64,000 nt of DNA, from contig NZ_JAWLAR010000016.1 of NCBI RefSeq assembly GCF_041395345.1, forward strand, positions 1 to 64,000. The letters run 5' to 3'. How positions within the stretch are numbered: position 1 is the stretch's first letter; every line of letters starts with the position of its first letter. Shown piece by piece: positions 29,467 to 41,867 of the stretch. This DNA is from Dokdonella sp041395345 (lineage in GTDB: Bacteria > Pseudomonadota > Gammaproteobacteria > Xanthomonadales > Rhodanobacteraceae). The notes beneath the pieces are model-generated. The model searched no databases and was not told the DNA's origin. It saw only the letters and a list, made by a program, of their open reading frames with translations. The position numbers and the translations under genes are program-made.

Positions 29467-30021
29467 TGACTCGTCGTGGGTGACGCCGTGCCGGAGGCCG
29501 ACGAGACTTACTTCGTCAATCTCGGTAGCGCCACGGCAGGCGTGACTGTCAGCCAGGCTCAGGGAACCGGGCTCATTGTCAACGACGACCTGTTTGCCGA
29601 CGTGTCGGTCAGCAATAGTGACGGCGTCAACTGGGTGGCTCCACTCGACACGACCACTTATGAGATTGTCGTCACGAACACCAGCACGATCATTGACATA
29701 CCTGCCGTGGCCATTGTGCAAACACTGCCGGCGCTGCTGATCAATGTCAGCTGGACCTGCTCCGGAACCGGCGGAGCGACCTGTCCGGCCAGTGGTACCG
29801 GCGCCGTCAATCAGACCCGGGCCATGCCGAAGAACAGCAGCCTGACCTATCTGGTGACGGCTACCGTCAACGCGCCAGCAGGTACCCCACCGGCCTCGAT
29901 CAATACCTCGGTGACGGCCACGGTGCAGCCTCCTGTTTCAGACACCAATCCCGGCAACAATACGGCCGCCGACAACAACACCCTGATTACCGACATCATC
30001 TTCAGGGACGGCTTCCAGTAG
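29467..30021 (+). pseudogene. 3' remnant of a Calx-beta/DUF11 surface protein gene
   Basis: The open frame (GTG at 29476, 181 codons) begins in the middle of a Calx-beta domain: GDAVPEADETYFVNLGSA is the closing half of that fold, ending VNDD. A DUF11-type repeat follows (about residues 36-160), then a C-terminal IIFRDGFQ. A TGA stands in frame at 29467-29469, and I find no Calx-beta sequence in any frame further upstream. There is no leader peptide and no ribosome-binding site. The parent protein was probably much larger; deletion or recombination removed its 5' part. Translation from GTG is possible but unlikely to give an exported product. Confidence 0.7.
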
Positions 30022-30040
30022 TTCCGGACAGGACCGAAGT

Positions 30041-30069
30041 GCTCCTTTCCCCGACTCGGGGAGAGGAGC
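30041..30069 (+). terminator. Hairpin after the remnant gene
   Basis: GCTCCTTTCCCC and GGGGAGAGGAGC pair over 12 positions with one wobble and a short loop, 20 bases past the stop at 30021. The sequence also resembles the CTCTCCCC-type intergenic repeats of this genome (46829, 48914). Confidence 0.55.
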
Positions 30070-30195
30070 GCGCCAGTGATCGACAAGGCTGTGCGTTCGG
30101 GCGAGTTGACCTGCACAACGCGCAATGGCGGGTGCATTGGCTCTACCCTGTGCTTCGCAATACACTTTGCAACCAGCGTTCTTTGGGGGAGCGAA

Positions 30196-31095
30196 ATGCG
30201 CAAGCTGATGAAGTGGATTGGCCGCTCGATGGTGGCCGTCGTGTTGTTGCTGGCTGTCGGTCTCGTCGCGGTTTACCTGCTCAGTGAACAGCGCATGGCC
30301 AGGGTCTATGCCATCGAGCCGACTGTACCGCCCGTTCCGGTCGACCCTGGCGCAGTCGAGCGCGGACTCCACGTTGCCACGATTCGCGGTTGCAGGGATT
30401 GCCATGGCAGTGACATGGGCAGCGGCACGTTGATAGACGACGCGATGTTTGCACGCATTTCGGGTCCCAATCTGACCCCGGGTGCGAGCGGTGGTGTACT
30501 CAGCGACGTGGATCTGGTTCGTGCCATTCGCCATGGCGTAGGGAGGAACGGGCGTTCGCTGCTGCTGATGCCTTCCCAGGAATTCGTCGGTCTCAGCGAG
30601 CAGGACATGGGCGATCTTCTCGCCTACCTGCACAGCTTGCCTGCCGTGGAGCGCACGCCACCCGAAAACCGCGTGGGCCCGATTGGTCGCATCCTGCTGG
30701 TCGCGGACCAGGTTCCGTTGCTGCCGGCCGAACACGTCGACCATGCGGCGAAGCCGGAACAACCTGTTGTCGGAGCAACTGCCGAATACGGGGCATACCT
30801 TGCAGCCGCCTGTCAGGGCTGTCATGGAAAAACGTTCGCGGGAGGTCATATCGCCGGTACGCCGCCGAGTTGGCCGGATGCCGCCAATCTGACGCCCGAT
30901 CCGACCGGACTGGCCGAGTGGAGCGAAGCCGATCTGAAGAAGGCGCTGCGCGAGGGCATATCGCGGGATGGCCGGCCGCTTCAGACAGAATACATGCCGG
31001 TGTCAGCGACCAAGCACCTGACCGACGATGAAGTCAGCGCTCTGTACGCCTATCTTCGCAGCGTACCAGCAATAGCGAGTGGAGTGCAGCAATGA
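30196..31095 (+). CDS. Membrane-anchored dihaem cytochrome c
   Basis: A 299-residue protein with an N-terminal membrane anchor (about 10-30) and two haem-binding motifs, CRDCH (66-70) and CQGCH (206-210). Its plan and local sequence (VERGLHVATIRGCRDCHG) mirror the cytochrome at 20390, so the two are paralogues. GGGGGAG lies four to ten bases before ATG 30196; the frame to 30076 lacks a leader. Its stop overlaps the next gene's start as ATGA, which couples the two. Confidence 0.88.
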   Translation: MRKLMKWIGRSMVAVVLLLAVGLVAVYLLSEQRMARVYAIEPTVPPVPVDPGAVERGLHVATIRGCRDCHGSDMGSGTLIDDAMFARISGPNLTPGASGGVLSDVDLVRAIRHGVGRNGRSLLLMPSQEFVGLSEQDMGDLLAYLHSLPAVERTPPENRVGPIGRILLVADQVPLLPAEHVDHAAKPEQPVVGATAEYGAYLAAACQGCHGKTFAGGHIAGTPPSWPDAANLTPDPTGLAEWSEADLKKALREGISRDGRPLQTEYMPVSATKHLTDDEVSALYAYLRSVPAIASGVQQ

Positions 31096-31541
31096 CCATG
31101 CCGACTCTGGATCCAGGAAAACTTTCCAGCGTGATTGATGCCATGTACGCGATGGTATCCGGCCCTGCCGGACCGCGCGACTGGTCGCTGCAGGCGAGGG
31201 TATTTCATCCAGACGCGCGCCAGATGCGAACCGGTGTCGATGATCAGGGCGTGCCCTGGATGAAGATCATGACGCTGGACGAATATTCGGCGGACACGCG
31301 TGCGTTCTTCGAGACGCATGATTTTTTCGAGGTTGAAGTCGCGCGTCGCGTCCAGCTTTTCGGGAACATGGCGCACGTATGGAGCGTCTATGAAGCGCGC
31401 AACGCGCCCAACGACAAGACGCCCGAACGACGTGGCATCAATTCCATCCAGTTGTTTAGAAGCGCGGCCGGAGAGTGGCAGATCACCTCGATGATCTGGG
31501 ACAACGAGCGAGCTGGCGTCGAGGTCGACTGGTCACTTTGA
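31092..31541 (+). CDS. NTF2/SnoaL-like protein
   Basis: A 149-residue soluble protein with an NTF2-like (SnoaL) cone fold: an N-terminal helix, the FHPDARQ turn, and the closing strands NSIQLFRSAAGEWQITSMIWD. Such domains act as small enzymes or ligand-binding modules; this one cannot be assigned. It starts on the ATGA that ends the dihaem cytochrome gene, so the two proteins are made together and may act together. Confidence 0.75.
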   Translation: MTMPTLDPGKLSSVIDAMYAMVSGPAGPRDWSLQARVFHPDARQMRTGVDDQGVPWMKIMTLDEYSADTRAFFETHDFFEVEVARRVQLFGNMAHVWSVYEARNAPNDKTPERRGINSIQLFRSAAGEWQITSMIWDNERAGVEVDWSL

Positions 31542-31720
31542 ACGTCTCATGAGCGTGGTCGCGAGACTGTTCGAGACAACGACGGCCGAGCTTCGGGCCG
31601 GGCGCTTTGTGGAGGTCGAAGCGGAAACCCTGTTCAGTTCAAGGCGCCGGATCAGGGACCTCTGCAAGAGCATGTTTCCAAACCGACAGCGTGGCGCCGC
31701 TCCAGAGGCTCGCGGAAAGC

Positions 31721-31749
31721 AAAGCCCCGGAATGCCGGGGCTTTGTTCT
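31721..31749. terminator. Bidirectional terminator
   Basis: AAAGCCCCGG, loop AATG, CCGGGGCTTT: a perfect 10-base stem flanked by T-rich sequence on the plus strand (GTTCTT) and T-rich sequence on the minus strand (GCTTTCC). It separates the convergent NTF2-like gene and CurA-like gene. Confidence 0.85.
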
Positions 31750-31774
31750 TGCAAAGCTTCAGTCGTGCCAGGCC

Positions 31775-32788
31775 TCAGCTTTCGGCGACTTTCAAGACGA
31801 GCTTTCCCGTGTTTTCGCCCCTGAAGAGCTTGAGCAACGCTTCCGGGAAATTTTCGAGGCCGTCAACGATATCTTCGCGCGTCTTCAGTTTTCCTTGCTG
31901 CATCCAGCCCGCCATTTCCGTGGCGGCTTCCGCATAGCGCGCCGCGTAGTCGAACACCACCATGCCCTTCATGGACGCGCGGTTGACCAGCAGGGAAAGG
32001 TAATTGGCAGGGCCGCGAACCGGCTCGGTGTTGTTGTACTGGGAAATCGCACCGCAAATCACGATGCGCGCATGCATGGCCAGTCGTGAGAGGGCGGCAT
32101 CGAGGATTTCGCCCCCCACGTTGTCGAAGTAGACATCGATACCCTTCGGACAGTGCTTCCTGAGGCCTTCCTTGACGTCTTCCGACTTGTAGTCGATGGC
32201 CGCATCGAAACCGAGGTCTTCGGTGATGTAGCGGCACTTGTCGGCGCCACCTGCGATGCCGATAACCTTGCATCCCTTGATCTTTGCGATCTGTCCGACA
32301 ACCTGTCCGACTGCGCCGGCCGCACCTGAAACAACCACGGTGTCGTCGGATTTCAGCTGGCCGACGTCGAGAATGCCGAAATAGGCGGTCATTCCGGGCA
32401 TGCCCAGTGTTCCGAGATAAACCGGCAGGGGCGCCAGGCGCGTATCGACCTTGTTCAGGCCCTTGCCATTCGAGATGGCGTAGTCCTGCACGCCCAGCGC
32501 ACCGACCACGTGATCGCCCACGGAGAACGCAGGACTATTGGAGGCGACGACCACGCCGGCGGCACCGGCGCGCATGACCTCACCGATGCCGACAGGAGCG
32601 ATGTAGGACTTGCCTTCGTTCATCCAGCCGCGCATGGCGGGATCCAGCGAGATGAACAGGATCCTGACCAGGATTTCTCCCTCGCCGGGTTGCGGAACCG
32701 GAGATTCGACAAAATCGAAATCGCTGCGCTTGACCATGCCAACCGGTCGTTGGGCCAGCTTGAATTGACGGTTGATACTTGAGGGCAT
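31775..32788 (-). CDS. NADPH-dependent alkenal/curcumin reductase family (CurA-like)
   Basis: A 337-residue cytoplasmic MDR protein of the group that includes curcumin reductase CurA and leukotriene B4 12-hydroxydehydrogenase. It should reduce an alpha,beta-unsaturated carbonyl with NADPH. Supporting motifs: SLDPAMRGWM, GTLGMPGMTAYFGL-like, the dinucleotide-binding VSGAAGAVGQVVGQIAKI (about 150-167), YFDNVGGEILDA and the C-terminal LFRGENTGKLVLKV. No zinc ligands. Length is typical. The upstream ribosome-binding site is weak. Confidence 0.88.
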   Translation of the reverse strand: MPSSINRQFKLAQRPVGMVKRSDFDFVESPVPQPGEGEILVRILFISLDPAMRGWMNEGKSYIAPVGIGEVMRAGAAGVVVASNSPAFSVGDHVVGALGVQDYAISNGKGLNKVDTRLAPLPVYLGTLGMPGMTAYFGILDVGQLKSDDTVVVSGAAGAVGQVVGQIAKIKGCKVIGIAGGADKCRYITEDLGFDAAIDYKSEDVKEGLRKHCPKGIDVYFDNVGGEILDAALSRLAMHARIVICGAISQYNNTEPVRGPANYLSLLVNRASMKGMVVFDYAARYAEAATEMAGWMQQGKLKTREDIVDGLENFPEALLKLFRGENTGKLVLKVAES

Positions 32789-33069
32789 GAGCTACTCGCT
32801 TGCTGGGGGAAGAGGATGTGGATCGCGCGGCGCTGCAGTGCCGTGCACGATCAGGATGACACCATAGTCGCAATCGCTGTTCGAAGAATAGCGTATGCAG
32901 GCAACCAGTCATCGCGAACCCGCGAGTGCGCTACTGCGAGCTCACGGTTCCCGTTCCGGTCCTCGAAACTCTGCCGCCAGGCGGTCACGGACAATGGGCT
33001 TGATTCCGCCCCGTGCGCCTCGGGAATGCGCCTCTGTCTTTCGCAGGCCAACCCGAGATCGAGAGGTCC

Positions 33070-34611
33070 CTACTGAAACCCGGCCTGGAATATCAGGTCC
33101 GGAGGGTGCAGGGTCAGAGTCTGGTTGGCCGCCACATCGGCGGCTTCGGTGACCATTCCGTTGGGCCATTCGACTCGCAGCAGGTCAACGCTGGTGGCAG
33201 CGCCCAATCCGAAATGCGCTGAGGCCTCGTTCTGGCTGAGGTAGTTGCTGCCGCCTTCGATGCGGCTGATCAGCGTTCGGCCCGCGATCTGGATGCTGAC
33301 CTTTGCGCCCATTCCGTGCGGTGTCGCACCACGGACGCCATCGTTCTCGAGGAAGATTCTCAGCCAGTTCCTGTCGGGTCCGCCGAGATCGTTGCGCATC
33401 AATATGATGGGCAATCCGCCCGGAAAGAAGATCAGATCCTGATCGCCATCGTTGTCATAGTCGAAACGCGCCAGGCCGCGACCATCACCATTGAACCCCA
33501 GTCCGATCGGAACGGCGATTTCATCAAAGGCAAGGACGCCGTTGTCGAGTCGATTCCTGAAGACGGAGTTTCGACCGACCTGGGCCACGTTGATCAGATC
33601 CATATGCGAGTCGTGATCGATATCGAAGGTAACCGTTGCCCAGCCAAAGCCACCGTTGGTCACGCCGACCAGGTCCGCCTGGTTCTGGTAGACATGATTG
33701 CCCTGATTCACATAGAAATTGTTGGTGCCGATGGTTGAAACATAGAAATCGAACAAGCCATCCTCGTTCCAGTCTCCCACGGTCATGCCCATCTCGCTGA
33801 AGTCCTGGCTGGTGCCCGACGCGGCCGTCCCGTTGGTGAATGTTCCGTCGCCGTTGTTGATGTAGTAGAGGCTTGTCGAGAAATCCCCGATCCAGATCAA
33901 TTCGGGATAACGATCATCGTTCATGTCTACGAAATGGGGCGTATACCCGGACAACCCCTGTATCGACGGTCTCAGTCCGCTGCTCGTCGTGATATCCGTG
34001 AACGTGCCGTTGCCGTTGTTGCGCATTAGGCAATTGCCGGTCGCCGGGTCAAGGAATCCGGAAATCGCGAGGTCGAGATCGCCATCGAGGTCAATGTCTC
34101 CCCAGGATCCACCCCAGCCATCCGGCGATATCGTGCTGCAGCGGTTGACACCCGCTGCAACCGCTTCGTCGACAAAGGCGCTACCCGTATTCCGATACAG
34201 ATGATGGTGACCCATTTGCGGCGTGCTCGTCGGACCGAAGCAGGTGACGAAAATATCCGGCAAATCATCGCCGTTGTAGTCACCCACCGCAGCCGCGCTC
34301 GAAAGATGCACCTGGTTGATGCCCCAGCTAGCCGCCTGATTGGTGAATGTTCCGTTGCCGTTGTTGATGAACAGCCTGTCGGCGCCATTACCGCCGGTCG
34401 GGTAGAAAATGTCCTGCCAGCCATCGCGATTGAAGTCGGCAACGACTCCGCCGCCGAGAATGGGACTGACCAGGCCGATACTGGTCGAGGTATTGCCGAT
34501 ACCCGCGGCAGCGGTCTGGTCAGTGAAGGTTGTTACCTGACCCAGGACGGGGGAGAACGCCGTCAGGCCCGACAGGATGACCAGGGCGACATCAGACCAA
34601 CCTTTCCTCAT
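33070..34611 (-). CDS. Secreted FG-GAP/VCBS-repeat protein with ASPIC/UnbV domain
   Basis: A 513-residue exported protein. Leader peptide 1-24; at least seven FG-GAP/VCBS blades with calcium-loop motifs such as DFNRDGWQDIF, DYNGDDLPDIF, DIDLDGDLDLA, DWNEDGLFDFY and DYDNDGDQDLI, giving an integrin-like propeller. An ASPIC/UnbV domain follows (about 415-500; NWLRIFLENDGVRG, GGSNYLSQNE). It ends PDLIFQAGFQ, the same Phe-x-x-Gly-Phe end as two other surface proteins here. Likely role: cell-surface adhesion or binding, by fold only. GGAGGGG is about six bases before ATG 34611. Confidence 0.88.
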   Translation of the reverse strand: MRKGWSDVALVILSGLTAFSPVLGQVTTFTDQTAAAGIGNTSTSIGLVSPILGGGVVADFNRDGWQDIFYPTGGNGADRLFINNGNGTFTNQAASWGINQVHLSSAAAVGDYNGDDLPDIFVTCFGPTSTPQMGHHHLYRNTGSAFVDEAVAAGVNRCSTISPDGWGGSWGDIDLDGDLDLAISGFLDPATGNCLMRNNGNGTFTDITTSSGLRPSIQGLSGYTPHFVDMNDDRYPELIWIGDFSTSLYYINNGDGTFTNGTAASGTSQDFSEMGMTVGDWNEDGLFDFYVSTIGTNNFYVNQGNHVYQNQADLVGVTNGGFGWATVTFDIDHDSHMDLINVAQVGRNSVFRNRLDNGVLAFDEIAVPIGLGFNGDGRGLARFDYDNDGDQDLIFFPGGLPIILMRNDLGGPDRNWLRIFLENDGVRGATPHGMGAKVSIQIAGRTLISRIEGGSNYLSQNEASAHFGLGAATSVDLLRVEWPNGMVTEAADVAANQTLTLHPPDLIFQAGFQ

Positions 34612-34763
34612 GGGATCCCCTCCGCAGCGGCAGCAAGTACCACCCTCATGACTTCGCCGCTGCGCCGCAATTTCACCAGACTCGACCAGCGTCCGGGCGA
34701 AGTCTACGCGTCGGTCGGAAAGGCAGGCAACCGCGCCGGGAGCGTCCCGCTGCGGCGCGTCGA

Positions 34764-35423
34764 TCAACCATCCATGGAGCGGGACGGATCGGCAATTTCC
34801 AGTGAACGCAGCAGCACGCTGGCCTGCGTCCTGTTGCGCACGTCGAGACGCTCGAACACGGCGCTCATGTGCGCCTTCACCGTGCGTTCCTGGATATCCA
34901 GGCGGTCCGCAATCTGCTTGTTGAGCAGCCCTTCGGCAACGAGGATCAATACCTTGAGCTGCTGCGGGCTCAGCGAGGCCAGGCGCTTGGCAAGGTTTCG
35001 GTCCTGTTCGGCCTCGGTGTCTTCGCTGGCATGACGCGACAGGGGCAGCGGTTCCTCGCAGGCGATAACAGTGCGCAACATGGTCTGGATATCGGCAATG
35101 CTGCTGCGTTTGGGAATGAAGCCGGCTGCACCATAGGTCAGCGCGCGCCGCATGACCAGCGGGTCGTCATTTGCGGAAATCATGACAACCGCGACCGAGG
35201 GAAACTCGGTGCGAAGCGCGACCAGTCCCATCAGGCCGTGGCTGCCCGGCATGTGCAAATCGAGCAGAACGATGTCGATGTCCGACCGATCGCCGAGCAC
35301 GACACGTGCCGAATCGAGACTGTCCGCCTCGAGCACTTCAACGTCCGCGCCCAGGTTTCCGACCGCCTGGACCAGGGCCAGGCGAAACAGCGGATGGTCG
35401 TCGGCGATCAGGATCCGGTTCAT
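34764..35423 (-). CDS. NarL/LuxR-type response regulator
   Basis: A 219-residue DNA-binding regulator. Receiver domain 1-120 with acidic pocket Asp8/Asp9, phosphorylation site Asp55 (IVLLDLHMPG) and conserved Lys105 (GFIPK). The C-terminal LuxR helix-turn-helix is at about 148-205 (LSPQQLKVLILVAEGLLNKQ, RTVKAHMSAVF). No histidine kinase is adjacent, so it is an orphan in this window. Its stop lies 150 bases upstream of the FG-GAP protein gene on the same strand, so co-transcription is possible. Confidence 0.92.
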   Translation of the reverse strand: MNRILIADDHPLFRLALVQAVGNLGADVEVLEADSLDSARVVLGDRSDIDIVLLDLHMPGSHGLMGLVALRTEFPSVAVVMISANDDPLVMRRALTYGAAGFIPKRSSIADIQTMLRTVIACEEPLPLSRHASEDTEAEQDRNLAKRLASLSPQQLKVLILVAEGLLNKQIADRLDIQERTVKAHMSAVFERLDVRNRTQASVLLRSLEIADPSRSMDG

Positions 35424-35733
35424 GCGCAGGGAAAAAGGCAGCGCGGACCAGGCCCGGCATCGTCATCCCGGCAAGGACTGGCCTGTGCTGGCAGGAAGCC
35501 GGTGGCCCGAAGGGCATGCTGGAACGGATTGCCATCCAGTTCTTCACCTGATTTGCGAAGATCAGTACAAGAACCGGACGAGCCGTCACTCCACCGCCGA
35601 AAAGCGTTCGGCCTGCGTTGGAATGACAGCGTGTCCAGCATTGCCTTGTAGCGTCCCTCGTTCATATCGCCCCTCGTTTCACACCAGACTGATATTGTCA
35701 GGCAAGCCTGCGTTCAATCCTATTGTCTGTGCG
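35424..35733. repeat. Gene-free stretch with CGTCATCCC-type repeat
   Basis: No supported gene in 310 bases. CGTCATCCCGGC at 35462-35473 and GGAATGAC at about 35620 are half elements of a dispersed repeat; relatives are at 41823-41850 (as a hairpin) and about 48430-48438. The segment also holds the promoter of the response regulator gene. Confidence 0.5.
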
Positions 35734-37139
35734 TCAGGCAACGACATTCAGTTGGCTCAGGATCGAGCGTGCCGCTTCGCGCCCATCGAGCACGGCCCGA
35801 ACGACCAGATCCGCCCCGCGCACATTGTCACCGCCGGCGAAGACCTTCGCGTGGCTGGTTTGCAGGGGCAGACGCGATCCGCCGCCTGCCTTCAGGCGTC
35901 CGTTGTCGTCGGTTTCGATGCCAAACCGTGCGCACCACTCGGGCGGACTGGCCAGAAATCCGAAAGACAGGATGACGACGTCTGCTGGAATGGTCTGGCT
36001 GCTGTTCTTGATGACTTCACATCGGGCACGCTCATCGCCGTCCTCGACCAGCCGCGTTTCGGCGATTTCGACACCATCGACGACGCCATTGCCGACGATG
36101 GCCAGCGGTTGCGCAAGAAAGCGGAAGATGACGCCTTCCTCGCGTGCATTCCTCACTTCCTTGCGCGAGCCCGGCATGTTCGCTTCATCGCGCCGATAGA
36201 TGCAGGTGACCCGTTCGGCGCCGAGACGGACCGATGTGCGCACGCAATCCATGGCGGTGTCGCCACCACCGAGGACGACAACACGCTTGCCCCTGAGATC
36301 GGGCAACACATCGGCATCAGTCGCGGTGCCGAGTTGATGACGCGCGTTTGCGATCAGGAAGGGCAGGGCCACAATGACTCCTGGCATGTCCTGCCCGGGC
36401 AAGCGCGCATCGACCGCTGCATAGGCGCCGGTGGCCATGAACACGGCGTCGTAGTCGTCGACGAGTTTCCCGAAGGCAATGTCGCGCCCGATCTCGACGC
36501 CCAGATGGAAGCGCACGCCCTGTTCTTCGAGTACGCGGCGTCGGGTGCGCACGATGTCCTTCTCGAGCTTGAATGCGGGGATGCCGAATGTCAGCAGTCC
36601 GCCGATTTCCTCGTGACGATCATAGACGTCGGCACTGACACCCGCGCGCACCAGACGATCGGCAGCCGACAAGCCAGCCGGACCAGCGCCAATGATGGCA
36701 ACGCGCTTGTCGGTCCTTGAAGTCGCCTCGGGTGGTCGCCAGCCGCGCTTGATGGCCTCATCGGTCACCGAGCGCTCGATGGCGCCGATGGTGACGGCAC
36801 CAAAGCCCTCATCCAGCGTGCAGATGCCTTCGCAGAGCCGATCCTGTGGACACACGCGTCCGCAGATCTCGGGCAGGGGATTGGTCTCGTGCATGAGCGT
36901 CGCAGCATCCTCGATGCGCCCGTCCTTGACCAGCTTGAGCCACTGCGGAATCCGGTTGCCCAGCGGGCATCCCCATGAGCAGTAGGGATTGCCGCAATCG
37001 ATGCAACGCGAGGCCTGGTCGGCGGCTTCGCCATCGACGAAATCCCTGTTGATCTCCTTGAAGTCGGCGACCCGGATCGGAATCGACACTTCAGCCGGCA
37101 GGGCGCGGGCGAACTTGAGGAACGGAAACGGGCGTTCGC

Positions 37140-37143
<4 letters not shown>
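35734..37143 (-). CDS. gltD: Glutamate synthase small subunit
   Basis: The 469-residue beta subunit of NADPH-dependent glutamate synthase, which passes electrons from NADPH through FAD and iron-sulfur clusters to GltB. Two cysteine groups for 4Fe-4S clusters are present: Cys47, 50, 55, 59 and Cys94, 98, 104, 108. The FAD motif is VAIIGAGPAGLSAA (about 148-161) and the NADPH motif VVVLGGGDTAMDC (about 280). The start overlaps the gltB stop as ATGA (37140-37143), so translation is coupled. Length is normal. Confidence 0.96.
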
Positions 37144-41603
<4,460 letters not shown>

Positions 41604-41745
41604 CAAGGCGTCCTGCGCGGTGGATGAGCGCACCTATCCATGGCGGATGTGCTCGGGAGGGCTGTCGTGGTTCCATGACGCAGCGTCGCCGACCGGGTGT
41701 CGGCGTGATCCCAATCAATCACAAATGCTGCTATGCGTCAAACTG

Positions 41746-41777
41746 TTTGGACGTCCAAATGGTTCCAACGGAAACCA
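41746..41777. promoter_or_regulatory. Tandem palindromes upstream of gltB
   Basis: TTTGGACGTCCAAA (41746-41759) is a perfect 14-base palindrome; directly after it TGGTTCC-AAC-GGAAACCA (41760-41777) is an imperfect dyad. They sit in the gltB promoter region, 143-174 bases upstream of the start. The form, with a central CG, suits a LacI-type or similar dimeric repressor, but the regulator is unknown. Confidence 0.45.
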
Positions 41778-41822
41778 TTGAATCCTGTTTCGGGACAGGC
41801 GGAGCGCCGGAATGTTTCTGCT

Positions 41823-41850
41823 CGTCATCCCGGCGGGGGCTGGAATGACG
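41823..41850. repeat. CGTCATCCC...GGAATGACG hairpin repeat
   Basis: CGTCATCC and GGAATGACG pair around a GC-rich loop, 18 bases past the stop of the DUF349 gene (41868). Such elements are widespread in proteobacterial intergenic DNA. Here it may also act as terminator for the DUF349 gene. Confidence 0.6.
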
Positions 41851-41867
41851 ACGCAGTCAGCGTGGCC

